Below, piece after piece: positions 24,754 through 37,431 of a stretch of 49,025 nucleotides of DNA. Location of the stretch: the NCBI GenBank assembly GCA_013365365.1, contig JABVXU010000406.1, positions 1-49,025 of the forward strand, written 5' to 3'. The number at the start of each line of letters is the position of its first letter. The first letter of the stretch is position 1. The translations under genes and the position numbers were made by a program. The stretch is from Cruorifilaria tuberocauda (lineage: Eukaryota > Nematoda > Chromadorea > Rhabditida > Onchocercidae). The notes below the pieces were generated by a model, which saw only the letters and a list, made by a program, of their open reading frames with translations, had not been told where the DNA came from and ran no database searches.

Positions 24754-26014
24754 TCAAATTGGTTGTGATGGTGGATTAGGTGCCGAAGCGGACCAGTCGG
24801 TGAAGAAACGTCTCGGTCCACAGCACACACAGGATATTGGTGGTAATGGTGATAAGCTTATTGGTGGTATTGATCTTTGTCGCTTCTGAAACATCCATCT
24901 TAAGAGATAAAGTTTCAACTGATCTTCACAAGTTATATCGTAGCATCGGGTAAAGGCTTTTTTTTTTCGAATTATTGATACATTTTGGTAAAAGTAACCA
25001 TTCGTTGAAATGGTGGTAATGTAATATCTGGGAATTGACCGGCAATGAGCCTTGTTGAATTTATCAAGAATCCATGAACATCTTCCTGAAATATAATACT
25101 TTCGAGTATACAACCATTCATTTCATTTATTTCGTTAATTTTTGATTAATTTCCATGCTCAATTTTATTAATAATAAAAAAGGGATAAAAACATACTGTG
25201 CTTATGCCGTAATGTTTACAAGCCATTTTACAACATGATGAGCATGCTTGTGTAGATGTTGTTGCTATATGTGAACATGCCATTCTTACTGCATTTGAGG
25301 AAAAATCACCACCATAATAGGGAGATTGTGGTTGTGGATTAACATTTAAGCCTGATGATGCAATTGGTTCACCATTTTCCAATACAACTAATATTGATGC
25401 ATCCAATGTACACATATTTCCTAAATTTTTTGTCATAATTAAAAAAAGAAAAATTGGGATAATTTCAATTTTTTTCACTCTTAAACTGTTACAACTATAA
25501 ATGATTGATTGAATGAATGATTGCTCTAAATTTTTTAGATTTAAAAATTTAAACTTACTATCATCAAATAGAGTCCATAAAGGTCGAGCTGGTTGTATCG
25601 ATGATGATATCCATCCTGGCATTGGGATTCCACCTGGTGGTAATGCCCATCCTTGTGATGGTGGAACACCACCTGGTGGTTGTATCCAATTTGGTGGTGG
25701 TGGTGCCCATCCTTGTTGTACTTGCCATTGCGGTAACTCATACGGTTGACCCCAGTAATAATGATGACCTTCACCTGTTTGATTTTTCAATGTTCCCTAT
25801 AAAATATATTAATGCTAAATGTGAGATCTGTTCAAATTTTTGATAGAATAAATGACATAGAACTCTAACAGATTTCTTAATTTAATAATTCGAAATATCA
25901 AGTAGCTTATTAATTGAATAATTTAAAGTTACCAATTTACTAACTTACATCAGATCTTCCTACAGTAATGAACAAAAATAGTGGAACGGTTGCAGTAATC
26001 CAAATCCAATGCAT
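24754..26014 (-). CDS. Secreted Pro-rich Cys-patterned protein, paralogue A
   Basis: Family not recognised by name. Five exons: 26014-25949, 25796-25559, 25420-25197, 25085-24999, 24885-24754; 248 aa. Exon 1 encodes a clean signal peptide (MHWIWITATVPLFLFITVG). Next comes KNQTGEGHHYY and a Gly/Pro/Trp-rich stretch with repeated GWAPPP, PPGG and PSQGW units (about residues 40-85). Then follows a Cys module, MACSHIATTSTQACSSCC (C-x10-C-x2-C-C), and a C-terminal CVCCGP motif with a Pro-rich tail. The start follows a TTTCAACAG acceptor by 14 bases. A divergent plus-strand gene at 28090-29660 shares the order of all these elements, so the two are paralogues. Reading through the exon 4 donor would stop at 24972, but homology with paralogue B supports splicing to the last exon. 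Likely an extracellular or cuticle-associated protein (inference). Confidence 0.78.
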
Positions 26015-28089
26015 TTGTTTGAGATGTTCTGTTGAAATCGCAAAAAAAAGTGATCGTAAAAGCGCAGCTAATTTTTATAAGCAAAGACAGTAGCATTTAG
26101 GGCGGAGCTTTCTAAATTTTTTCAAAATTTTTCTCATCAAGTTTTTCGTTTTTTGTTGAAATCAAAATTTGAAAGTTATCTTTCAACTTTATAACATCAG
26201 AGTTATGATTTTGCTACATCTGGTTAATACTTATGGCTTAAATGATTAATTTGTGCATAGAAACATTCTCTATAGTATTTGAAAAATTTTTTCTACTCTT
26301 ACATCATTTGAAACGATGGATAAAGAAGATGATTCGATTAACTCATTTACATAACTGTTAATATGAGAAGAAAAATTAGTGAAATTATCAAAGGATTTCA
26401 TAATTAATTTCAGATTTTATAGATGGAGCGTTTCAGAAAATGAGATTTATAAATGTGAATTTCTAGAGACATAATAACAATATTCTTAATATATAGCAAT
26501 AATACGACGATGATAAACATAATAACAATAAGCACAACAATGATAATTACAGTTATGATTGATCACTTTGATAAAACAAGAAATATAAGAATAATGCTTG
26601 GATGTAATGGCACTTCAGTAATAGTGATAAAGACAAATTAATAATGATTAATGCTGTGAAATAGAAGATTTTTAAATATAAATAGTTCTATCAATTTACT
26701 TATTTCAGTGATAGCAGAAATGAGATAGCTTATTCCGGACACTGTCTCCCGAAATTTTATAAATTTCGAAACATTAACTTATTAATTCTCATATACAATG
26801 TAAAAGGCTTATCACTTCTTTTTTTTCCATTTTTCAAGGTCTACCAACCAAAAAAAATAGATGGACTACAGTGACTTAATTTCAAAAATATGATAAGTTT
26901 TTATCAGTTGAAAGTTTCAAAATTTTTAGATACGAAATTAAATTTTTTAGCACAAAAAAATTTATAATCGTTATTTCCCGCAATGATTCATAATAACGTG
27001 GGATATTTCAATGAAATCTGTTATCATTTACAATCTCCTTAAGATATCTTGTGAAAATCTTCGTCAATTTCTTTTCTTCCTTTCAGGATTTCAGACGAAG
27101 CCATATCTGACGAGAAAATCACAGTTTGCAAAAATATTATGATGAAATTATTTTGTCGCAATCTTCAACGTTTACTTCTTTTTTTATTTCTTATCATCAA
27201 ATCTTCGATTTACAGCAATGTTTCGACGTTTGAATTCAAAGTTTTACTTGTCTATTATTGAATATTATTTTATTTTGTATAGAAATTGGTGATCAATCAA
27301 ATCAGCTAAATATATTAAATACAATTAATTCATTCTACAAAACAAAGCACTATAAGAATTATGAAAGCATTTTAGCCATTTGCATGATAGTACCAATTGA
27401 TTCCAAATATCATCGCAGTGTGTATGAATTTGGTACAATAGTATTTTTAAAGAAAAACGATAACGACTGAAAAGGAAATGAATAAAAGTGAGAAAAATAT
27501 TGATATATTTATACTTCGATTCTTTCAAAACACAGCATTTTGATTTGCAAAATTTTAAATCATGATTTTCCTTGCATTTACTTTTCCATACCAATCATTT
27601 TTGTATTAGAATGAGATAACAGTTTAAGAAATCTTGATTTCTCTATTTGGCATCTTACTTGAATTCTAAGTGTGCAACGAAAGAATTAAATGATAATAGC
27701 AATACATCCATGCTATTATTATTATTACTCATTATACAGTGCTAAGACTGTTAATCAAATCTTATTTTCAGCGGAAGATATGCTTTAATTTGATTTTAAG
27801 CTTCGAAATAAAATACTTTGAAATTATGATTTCTGAAAATGCTATGAATATGTAGAATGCTAAAAGTAAAAATTAAAACATTTAATTCATTCCAGAAATT
27901 TTATCAAATTTTCTTCTGGTTTCACAAATTCTAAATTACAATACAAAATTTCTAAATTTTCATTTTGTGATACTAACATATAACAGATCATGCAATGAAC
28001 CCGCCCACTGATTCCAAAAGTGATAAATAGTTTGAATTTTTCATCGGTGTTTATTTCGCGTCTTAAAAAAAAGCTTTAGACCGCAATAA
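26015..28089. other. 2-kb divergent intergenic (shared promoter) region
   Basis: This interval separates the two head-to-head secreted-protein paralogues and must contain both 5' regions. Candidate trans-splice acceptors are TTTCAACAG (minus strand, ending at 26029) and AGCTTTAG (plus strand, ending at 28079). The region 26.46-26.60 kb is rich in degenerate AAT/ACA triplets. I see no third gene; a 70-codon frame at 27258-27470 lacks an ATG-led, splice-supported context. Confidence 0.45.
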
Positions 28090-29660
28090 ATGTTGTTACT
28101 GCTAATTTTCTTTTCAGTCACAGCAATCGTTTGTCCAACTGTGCTACCGAAGGTATGATTTATTGAAGAAAAAAAGAAATTATCTTTTAACTTATTCATC
28201 ATTCTCTTTCTTCAATTTGGAACTTTCCGTTTTTTTTTGAAATTTCAAATTTTTTGCTTTAAAAATAGATTTTGAATAAAAATTTTTTTTTTCTTAGCAA
28301 AACATATCAAACATAGTGAAAAATGAAACTGGTGAAGCACATTGGTATCCACCACCACCACCACCACCACCACCACCACCACCACAAATGCCAACTTACG
28401 GTGAAATGTCACCATTCACCTATCCATATAACTATCATCAGACTTCATCCGGTTATTATCCCTATGCATCTTGTTATCCATCAGCATCATGCGCTAAAGT
28501 AGTACCACTTGCACTTGACCGTAAGTTTTATTTTGTTTTTTTTATTTAAAATTTAGCAAACAGTTTTTTTTAACTTTTTAAATAAGTTTAAATAAATTAG
28601 CTTTTTATTTAAAAATAAGTTAGTTTCTTTAGTCATCATTATTAGATAATAACAGTTGGAACCTATGAAGAAACAAATTTAGGTGAATATTTTCAGCAGC
28701 TAACGAAAATGAAGAAACACTAATTTCAATAGTATATTTCAATTATAGTAATTTGAAATTTTAAAATTTTTCAGAATTTTATTGCTCAGCACATGGATCA
28801 TATGCGTTAGGAACAGGTATACATCAATTTTATTTGTATTAGTTTTATTTATTTAGAAAGCATATTTTGCAATAAATTAACAAAATGAATAATTAATTGA
28901 AACATTTCTAGATTGCAGTAGATCATATTTTCAGTCTAAATTACCATACCTTGTGTGCAAAGAATTGATACTGAAAATTTGAAAATAAATAAAGCTGCAA
29001 TATTTTCTTCCTTGTTACTGTTATAAAATAATCAAAATTCAGCTTTTTTCTATTTTAGGAAGTCCATTAAACAAACCAATGCGAGAATTTTGTCGATTTA
29101 CAGCAACTTCTGACGAAAATTCCTGTAATACTTGTTGTAAGATTGCCGCGCGACACTACACTACCTCAGTTGTTAGTTTTCAATACTTGAATTATAAATC
29201 TATTGCTAATTAAATTTACAATACCTATGGTCCAACCGCTCCCAAGTCAGCTTTTACTACAGAACTGTTCAAACGTGGAGTCCCACCTGCATGACTGACT
29301 TCGATTTCAGGATGAAGTGAGCGGCATAATATTCGCATTCGATCCAAATGCGCCGCCTATACAAGCCTATCCCAACAAACCGCACCACGTTCCGATTCTT
29401 CGAAAAAAGAGGGTTAGTTCAGTATGGAACAAATCAAATATAGCTTATCTCCCATCCGGCTACAGTTTAGTTAGTTTTAGGCGACAAAAATCACCATTCC
29501 GACTGAGACAAATCCTACAAAACCAGCTATCAAGATGCAAAATGCGGTTAATTTAGCAATATCGCCTGGTCTAATACCTATCGGTGGCAGCATAACACCA
29601 TCGAATGAAATACCACAATGCTTTTGCTGTGCACCAATGCGATCGATCCATCCATTCTGA
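28090..29660 (+). CDS. Secreted Pro-rich Cys-patterned protein, paralogue B
   Basis: Six exons: 28090-28152, 28298-28520, 28775-28816, 29059-29168, 29311-29412, 29481-29660; 239 aa. The signal peptide reads MLLLLIFFSVTAIVCP. Exon 2 opens with KNETGEAHWY, matching KNQTGEGHHY of paralogue A, then runs into twelve consecutive prolines and a Tyr/Pro-rich stretch. The Cys module EFCRFTATSDENSCNTCC keeps the C-x10-C-x2-C-C spacing. The segment DEVSGIIFAFDP aligns with EDVHGFLI of paralogue A, and the tail has CFCCAP (compare CVCCGP). The region homologous to the single 224-base third exon of paralogue A is split here by an extra intron (28817-29058). The start follows AGCTTTAG by 10 bases. Likely extracellular; no catalytic motif is visible, and the family is not recognised. 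Confidence 0.78.
28349..28384 (+). repeat. (CCA)12 polyproline-coding trinucleotide repeat
   Basis: Twelve exact CCA codons lie in exon 2 of paralogue B. A pure triplet tract of this length is slippage-prone and may vary between individuals. The encoded polyproline type II helix sits where paralogue A has Gly/Pro/Trp repeats. Confidence 0.9.
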
Positions 29661-29859
29661 TGCGATATACCGCATAATTATTTCTACGTAATTCCAAACC
29701 TGTTTCTTAAAACTTCACAATTTATTTGAATTTCAAAGAATTTGCGGAAAATTAACAACGTATTCAAAAATTAAAATCAATTGATTCTCACGAAATAAGC
29801 AAACTTAGTGAATAAACATTTCTTCACAAAAACTCTGGCATATATAAAAGAGAAGAAGG

Positions 29860-31003
29860 TTAAAAATAAGCAGGAGAGGAAAGGGTGGTTAAAAGAGAAG
29901 GGAGAAATTGAGAATCACATAGACCTCCAGTAGATGTTAAAATGATACAATGTTTCATGTGATGAACATGCCAAGCATAGAAATCATATGCCGAACAAAA
30001 GAAATGAACATGAACTTGCGCGGTATCCAAAGTATTTGGCACAAGATCAACCGCCCGTAGCTGAACTCATATTCGGAAATCTGACTGGAGTTTTAAACAC
30101 TTGAGCAGTGTCAAAAACAGTATAAAAATTTTCCAAGCAGTAGGTAGAGGAAAAGTTAACCGACTAAAGGTCTTGCAGATTTTATCCAAATAATAAATGA
30201 AACTATAGATATAATGATCATCATTAAGAATCTTCTCCAAAATTTCAACGAACAAAACACACACCGCATAACCTTCCATTAAACTTCCTTTTCAGGTTAA
30301 ACGCATAATTTTAACAGGGTAGTTAATAAAAGATCGATTCCATCCTTCGCAACAAAAAAAATCAAGGAGGTCCAAGAAGTTCACAACATAACTTATAAAC
30401 TCAAGAAAGCGATTGATTTCAGCTTTCAATTTCGTATTTTAAGCATAATATCCATATGCTAAAAATACAAATTAAATTTGAAATCATTCCAATACAAAAA
30501 TTTCTTTGAAAACCTTAGCTGAAAACAACTTTCGACTTCTTTACATATAATCATGAATAAAAAACTTAAAGGAAAAAAATATCTGATAGAACAGTGAATG
30601 AAAGTCAGCATATATGATTCTCACAGTAAATCATATACTCTGCAAAGAAAATGTTCTTTTTCACGCACGACTAAAACGAAACTATTTCGTTTGAGACGTA
30701 CGTAGACGATGAATCAGAATAGCTTATTCACTCTTAATGATTCAAATTTGAGCCATCGACCAGATACTCAGCAATATAAAAGCATATTTTTCCATTTTAC
30801 TATTGAAAGTTGAACCTAGTGATATTTTGCACAGTGGAGATGATAGTACCGTAGCCAGAGCAAAAGCAGAACGAAAATTTCAAAACCTGAGAAACATATA
30901 TCTAGAAGCCATTAATTCAGGAGATGAATTTTTCAATCTCTTGAAAAAGCATCTAGTAAAGAGATTTCAATGGTTTAATACTACACTAACTACAATTTTG
31001 TGA
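29860..31003 (+). pseudogene. Frame-broken coding-like region, possible pseudogene or unresolved gene
   Basis: This stretch is less AT-rich than its surroundings. On the plus strand it reads as a chain of short protein-like segments in shifting frames. From an ATG near 29990 it gives RYPKYLAQDQPPVAELIFGN. After a +1 shift it gives SVKNSIKIFQAVGRGKVNRL, then IIIKNLLQNFNEQ, then TKKIKEVQEVHNITYKLKKA. Finally, at 30803-31003, it gives a Lys/Glu-rich helical segment (ARAKAERKFQNLRNIYLEA) ending in TGA. No consistent GT-AG introns join them. It could be a processed pseudogene with frameshifts, or a fast-evolving gene with tiny introns that I did not resolve. No family recognised. Confidence 0.35.
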
Positions 31004-31140
31004 AATAAACTTCCAGGCTTTAAGAATGTAGCAAAAACATCACAAGAGATATTTCAATGCAGCAAAATATAACAAATTGGGTAAATGAATAACAAAATAT
31101 TCACAAGAAACCTTTCCTGAACAATGTCAAAAGAATCTCT

Positions 31141-34100
31141 TTAGTAGCCCATACTCGACAGGGTGACATTTGCGATTGGCGGTTTTACAGCTGACAGAAT
31201 AGGTTCTCGAGCAATTACTGAATCTGGGAATAACTGTGAGTAACTTGCGACTGGAACATAATTGGCTGTGATTACTTTTCCTGTAACATAGAAATATCAG
31301 TGCTTTTTTCTGCTCAATGGGATATTCAATAAATAACAAATCTTTGTTAAAAAAAACGTAATACATGAGTGTTGATAGCAACAGAAACAAATAAATAACC
31401 CACTTCAACCTAAAAACAAGAAAAAATAACCTGAAAACCATCGTCCATGCAACGCATTCACTGATTTGAAGGCGGCTGCTACGGAAGGACATTTCACATA
31501 AACATTGCCACTAGGAGAAGCTTTGTCGACGAATATATGCAATACTCCTACAAAATTAGCAATTTCGTTTATTTAATTCTTGTTTCCACTTCATCTCATT
31601 TTTTTTAATTTTAGGTATTCAAACCAAAATTAGAAGACTGAGTTAAAGAATGATTTACCTCCGTTCTTTGCACATTCTTCTATAACATCATCTCGCACTT
31701 CGTCAGCCCAAGTTTCACCCGTTTCCCTGTAGAAACAAAAAGACTGATAACTTTATAACAAGTATTTTAATTCTAGACGACCGTCTGAATCTTCGTAAAC
31801 TATTTTTTCTTGAAAAATCGAATAAGCTAGAAAATATGAATTAACTTACTGAGATGGATCAAACATGTTGGAAAGCATGAAGCACTGCGTTGCAATCGGT
31901 GGAATCGCAGGACCTATAGCGGTGGCATTCTCCAACTGCTGCTGATTTTGTGCTAATATTTCTTTAGCACTTTTCGGTAATTCCAAACCGCTTCCTGTAA
32001 TCCATTATATTCTTAACAGTATAAATAAAGTGAATACAATAAAGACATAACCGACTCAATTACTCCTCATGCATCAGTGCTTTAAATAAAAGTTTACTCT
32101 TCTAAATTTATGTTGATTTATAACAATTGTAACCACTAATTAACAATGTTATCGGAAATGACGTTAGACCAAAAGAATTCAAATATTCCATGATACATCA
32201 GCGTTAATCCTTCCATTAAAATACTCGAAAAAAAAAATGTAACAAATACAGAATTGGCAAATGATACCTTCGGCTAATTTAGCCATCAAATGCAAGCGAC
32301 CGCTAGTCCCTAAATCAATACCACGTCTGTCCGCATCATCAGTATCAAGTGTCCGCTGAGGGACTGGTGGTGGCAGTTCATCGCCTTCAACAGAGCAGAC
32401 CTAAAATATAAGAAAATTTATTTGACTTCATGCTGATTTTTAAACATTCCAAAACGTCGGAATTTCATCTAAACAATTTTGAAGTAGATACACTTCTTAC
32501 TAATTTTCACAGATTTACGTAAAAAGGATGACAGATGAAATAAAGTCGTCTGAAAAAATGATCAAATCACACCTTCATTGGACGACCTGCTAATTCAAAA
32601 CCATTCATTTGTTCCATGGCTCTTTTGCCATCATCTGCATGTCGGAACTGAAACGCTTATACCTTGAGAACCCTCATTAAATTACGTGAATATATAGTAT
32701 GAGCAGTTAAAAAAAACTGAAAATATTTTAGTTTATTCTCTATAAAACTGATAAATATACCGTAACATATGCATATCCTTTGGAAACGCCACTGAGATCG
32801 GTTGCAATTTCCAGGTTCTCGATCTACAATACATTATTTTGAGTAATGATACATCAAAAAATAATGCATGGAAAGATAATGTTCTCAAAATATACCTTTC
32901 CAAATGGATCGAAAATCCTTCCCAACATATCCTCTGTTATACTTGTATGCAATTGGCCAACATAAAGCTTCAATGGACCGGTAGTGTTTGTGGGACCAAA
33001 GCCAAGCGTCCCACCAACGGTATTGTTAGCTGCACGGTTCCTCTCAGCCAACGTTGGCTGAATTACTAAAGGAGCACCAAGCAGTTTTTGTCCATTTAAT
33101 CCAAGCGCCTGGAAATGCAAATGAATAAACCCGGAACTTCATAAAACTATGAGCAAAATTTCGATCAAAAACGAAATTTTATAATATATCACGAATGTTA
33201 AGTAAAATATTTGTCTGCAAATTTAAAGTCGTAGAAAAACATTAAAAACAAATATGAGTTCTAGTAAATGCAATAACAGTCAGGTATTTTAAATCTCTAA
33301 AACAACTCCTAACCAAATTAACACTTTCAATTTCCCAAAACTCCACATAACAAATTCCTTTTGATCGTCGAGTTTTTGAATCGGTAATGATTCGCACATC
33401 ACGCACATGTCCAACACTGGAAAAAAATTCTTCTAGATCACGTGGTCGAGTTTCCTTTGCTATCTGAAATATTCGCTTTCAAATACTGTTACTGAAATTA
33501 AACTCTATAAAAACGACAATTATTAGTGGAGACACACTTCCTCAATTTACGACGTTAGATTTACCTGCAGTATAAACACTGTACGCTGATCACGCTCTTC
33601 AGATGTCATATCCATTTTTGCATTTGGAGGTGGCGAACGACGTGCAGTAAATGGCATCCTTAAAAATTTATATGATTTATACTACATGTAAGCTATAAAT
33701 CTCGAAATAAATCATAGTAGCAATAGCGCTTCCATGAACCATCAGTTGATGGTTAAGCATATAAGATTATAGGAACTTACACATCGCGCCTTTCTGGTCC
33801 TGGCAAACGTGGTCCACGAGGTGGTGAACGTCTCCATGGAGGAGAGAATCCACGACGATCACGATGGTCAAGCACGCGAGGTCGTGACCTGTGATAAAAG
33901 TTTCCTGATTTTAATTTCTTTTTTGTATCTCCTAATCTACTGAACAGCGTAGAATACTTCTGGCAAAAAATTAATTCTTGTTTAAGAAGTTGAAGAAAGG
34001 AAATTACCATGATGGGCTTCTTCGCCTGCGGTCTCTTGAGCGCGAACGTCTTCTGCGGTCGCGCGATCTCGATCTCGAATGTCGACGCGATCTTGAGCGA

Positions 34101-36682
34101 CGATGACGATCCCTCGAGCTGTAATTAATTACAAAAATATCAATACTACCAATAATATATCGAAAAATATTAGTGCAAAAAGCCTGAATCAGAGCACCAA
34201 CAAGGCAGTACAAAATGGGTAATATTCAAAAGGACAAAAGCGACTCCTCCCTATTGCTGGATATCCGTTTAAATATTCAAATGACACTACATGTTGGGAT
34301 TTTCATGCCAATAAAAACAGAATATGAAACACGGAGTAGGTTCATAGAAATGATATCAAAGAAACAGGATGTCAGAAACCACCTGCTTTCATAATTCAAA
34401 AATGCAAAACAATTTTAATTCCACTTGTTACTACACGCGTTTACTTTAAAAAACAAAGAGAGAGCAAATAGTACCGAGATCGACGACGAGAACGGCTGCG
34501 CTTACGCGAGCTATGTCTGCGCGACCTTGAGCGTGAACTAAAAGAATCATTTACAACATTAGTTTGCTTGAACCAATGAAATTCTTGAGGATTTTATTCC
34601 TGATCATCCGTTCCCAAGACCAACAGAACAAAAAGAGCAAAACCACTGACCGAGACCTCTTCCTATGATCGCGGCTTGAACTTCTGCGTCGCTTCTTTTT
34701 TTCTTTATCTCTGTCACGACTGCGGGAACGGCTACGAGAGGAAGATCTGTAATCACAAATGCATTGAAACGGTAAAGCAAAAATCATAATTAAAAGTAAG
34801 AATCTGGAAAATAAATCCTGAAAAATATTGCAGAAAAACACAAGTTCATTGCAAATTGCAAAAGTAAGCCCGCTGTAATAATGGGACAACTGTATTAATG
34901 GAATGAAAGCGAGGAATGATCCAATGTTTCCAATCGTCCATAGCGCCATTTGACATCGTGTTATGCCTGTAACACTTGGAGCGCGCCAGCCAGTTTTAAG
35001 AGCACTTTTTAAAAAAGGCATTCGAAACGACTTATTGCAGGAAATACATTCTTTTCCATGAAATAAAGTGATAAGAAAGATGAAAGAGGCGGCGCGCTCC
35101 GACTGCATTGATAGGCATCAACACATATACGACATTCTCGCGTACCTCATCATCCAAATTTTCAATTCATCCTCATTCAGTTTCCAACAAGAAGCAAACA
35201 GTTTCCCGAAACATCGATCGAGCTTTGTTCATCATTATAATGCAGAAGGTATAAGGTGACACAGAGCTGTATCAATCGATTTTATGACTCTACAACGACG
35301 ATTCGACTTAAATTACGGTTTTTAATTACTTATTATTTCTGCACTCATTTGTGGCTTCCAGATTAAATCGCAAACACGACAAGCCCGCCAAATAGGGTTA
35401 GATCCGGACATACATTACTGTACACTAAAAACTGCAAGTCCTTTACTTATTGTGAAAAATCCTCACTGACTTACAACCGGAAACTAACTATAAACTAAAT
35501 AGCCCAAAATGAAATAAGAATTCATGCAGTAAAAGGAACGAAATAGCTTCACTTTCGCCAAATCCTAGTTTCGAAATCTACATTAACCACTGGGAAAAGC
35601 AACTCGATGTAGAGCAGTACGGTTAGTTTAATTTGGTAGAAAAAGATTAGAACTTTGTCCCATGAAGAAACGCTTTACAACCCACTCTTTTTAAAGGTAA
35701 AATCAAAAAAATTAGAAAAATAACCTTCCAGGGTCACTAGAGCTTCTAGAAGTGCTTAAGGGGACGCGGTTACCTAACTTGTATAGAGACGAAAAATATA
35801 TAAAAAAGACATTGGTAAATGAAAGCACGCACCCATACCATCACTTATAAAAGATCTTGAAATGAATTCCTGCAACAGTTCTGAATTCCTTTCACCCTGT
35901 GAGGTGTTGTCTAGAAAGGTTGCTGAAATAAACATATACACAAAGATTAACGAAAAGAATGCAAAATTACTGGTGGGAAAATTTTCTTTTTCATTTACTT
36001 TTCCACCTACCTAGACCTGGAACGAGACCTCTTCTTATGTTCATTGCTCTCTTTCTTCTTCTTATTTTGCGATATTGCCGTTCCATCCTCAGAATCCATT
36101 TTTTCCGTACCATTAGCAGCATTAGATGCTCCCTCACTACCCTCTTCGCTGGATGGCTCCTCTTTCTTCGGTACGTCACCCCGTATCAGTGCTGCCATTG
36201 GTTCCACATGCCCATGACCGTAATTTCGATCAGACTGGAAAATTAAACCAGCGTTATTCCCCGCAATAACATTTTCTACGAAAATATTGGAATAGAAAAG
36301 CTATAATGTGCATATTAACTAAATCATTACTCGAAAAAACCTCAGTATAATTATGGATGGGGTGAAATCCGATGAAGTGACTATATGCCGATCAATCAAT
36401 TCACATTTAAACAATTAAAGATGTCTAAAAGCGGCAATGCTTTTACATATGAAATATTATATGAAACATGACGATTACCGTACCAACAATCATTAACGTC
36501 GTAGAAGCATTTTATTTTTCCTTTGGTCTCACCACTTGTTTCCATGCTTCGTTTCACCCACACCCATAAACAAGTTTAACAATATTTCACAATCAAAGAA
36601 ATAAAATTACACTTACACCTACATCTTCAATCTTGTCAAGCGCCTCCTCAAGCATTGCATCTACATCCTCTGGCTCGCCCAT
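31141..36682 (-). CDS. RBM39: RNA-binding splicing factor RBM39 (CC1-like)
   Basis: Nuclear U2AF65-related SR-type splicing factor and coactivator (family knowledge). Sixteen exons join in phase to 621 aa: 36682-36617, 36234-36011, 34746-34651, 34537-34475, 34118-34008, 33888-33781, 33658-33565, 33463-33314, 33108-32896, 32823-32761, 32647-32573, 32400-32268, 31994-31850, 31726-31659, 31547-31431, 31280-31141. An acidic N-terminus is followed by an Arg/Ser-rich domain (about 92-190). RRM1 (from TVFILQ at 249, with RPRDLEEFFSSVG) and RRM2 (KLYVGQL near 350, with NGFELAGRPMK) follow. After RGIDLGTSGRLHLMAKLAEG comes a C-terminal UHM-type RRM3 (TQCFMLSNMFDP, DDVIEECAKNGG, VNALHGRWFSGK). The start lies 5 bases after a TTTCTCTGTAG acceptor. 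Intron 2 is the longest (1.26 kb) and unusually open. Confidence 0.95.
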
Positions 36683-37431
36683 AATTGCTACAGAGAAATG
36701 ACCGTAACACTCAAGTCAAGTGGAATGCAACTGAAATCACCAATAACCTGAAGGAAGTACACGTCTCATACTTACGTCACACGTCTAAATCACGCCATCA
36801 CATCACCACCACACCCAACGCAGCAGCACAGCAGGCCACCCACCAAGAAAAATGCCGCGAAAAATCACAACTGATCCTAACAACAGCAGCCAAATTTCCG
36901 TTTTCACGTTTTCACACGATTCATTTAGCCGAACTATCATTACGAACTTTACCGTGCAAAGTTCGTTCAACCATTTCCAAATGCAAATTTGCTTCATTCA
37001 AACTGGACGATGTGAAAGTGAAAGCTTTTTATTCCGCAAGGTCACTATTCTTACGTGTCTTATGGGCTTACTCATGTTCATGTGATCTATGTACTGATTC
37101 GTAAAAATATGTCACCTGGTCATGTAATATCTTTATTTAACATGCAATGTTTATTTTTATAAAATTTCATGATCAGATGATATATGTGTAAGTTGTGTCT
37201 TTAATTAACTCACATAAATATTTCATCTTTTATCTTCACCTAACAATATACAGAATCAAGCAAATATAACTTCATCAAGGTGATACTTGCAGGAAATTAC
37301 AGAAGTGATATTTATCTGTTATGCTTGCATTAAGTAATCAGCATATGAAGCGATATTGTATGCTTCATTTATAATCAAGGTAATTTAAATGAGATCTGAC
37401 ATTTTCATCCGTGACAATCAATATCAAGGAA
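36683..37431. other. RBM39 5' region, GC-richer promoter-proximal DNA
   Basis: The interval between RBM39 and the ShKT gene begins with the 5-base UTR and acceptor of RBM39. Bases about 36690-37080 are clearly richer in C/G than other intergenic DNA here and contain CACC/CACA tracts. This fits a housekeeping promoter for the minus-strand RBM39. An open frame there on the plus strand has no supporting features and I treat it as chance. Confidence 0.5.

Noticed and set aside
25513..25843. Plus-strand open frames rich in Gly/His/Val
   Set aside because: They are antisense shadows of the Pro/Gly/Trp-rich exon 2 of secreted paralogue A, whose low-complexity codons keep other frames open.
36685..37104. 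140-codon open frame on the plus strand upstream of RBM39
   Set aside because: It has no in-frame ATG-led, splice-supported context or recognisable domain. It lies in the GC-richer RBM39 promoter region, where stop codons are rarer, and the opposite strand is equally open over part of it.
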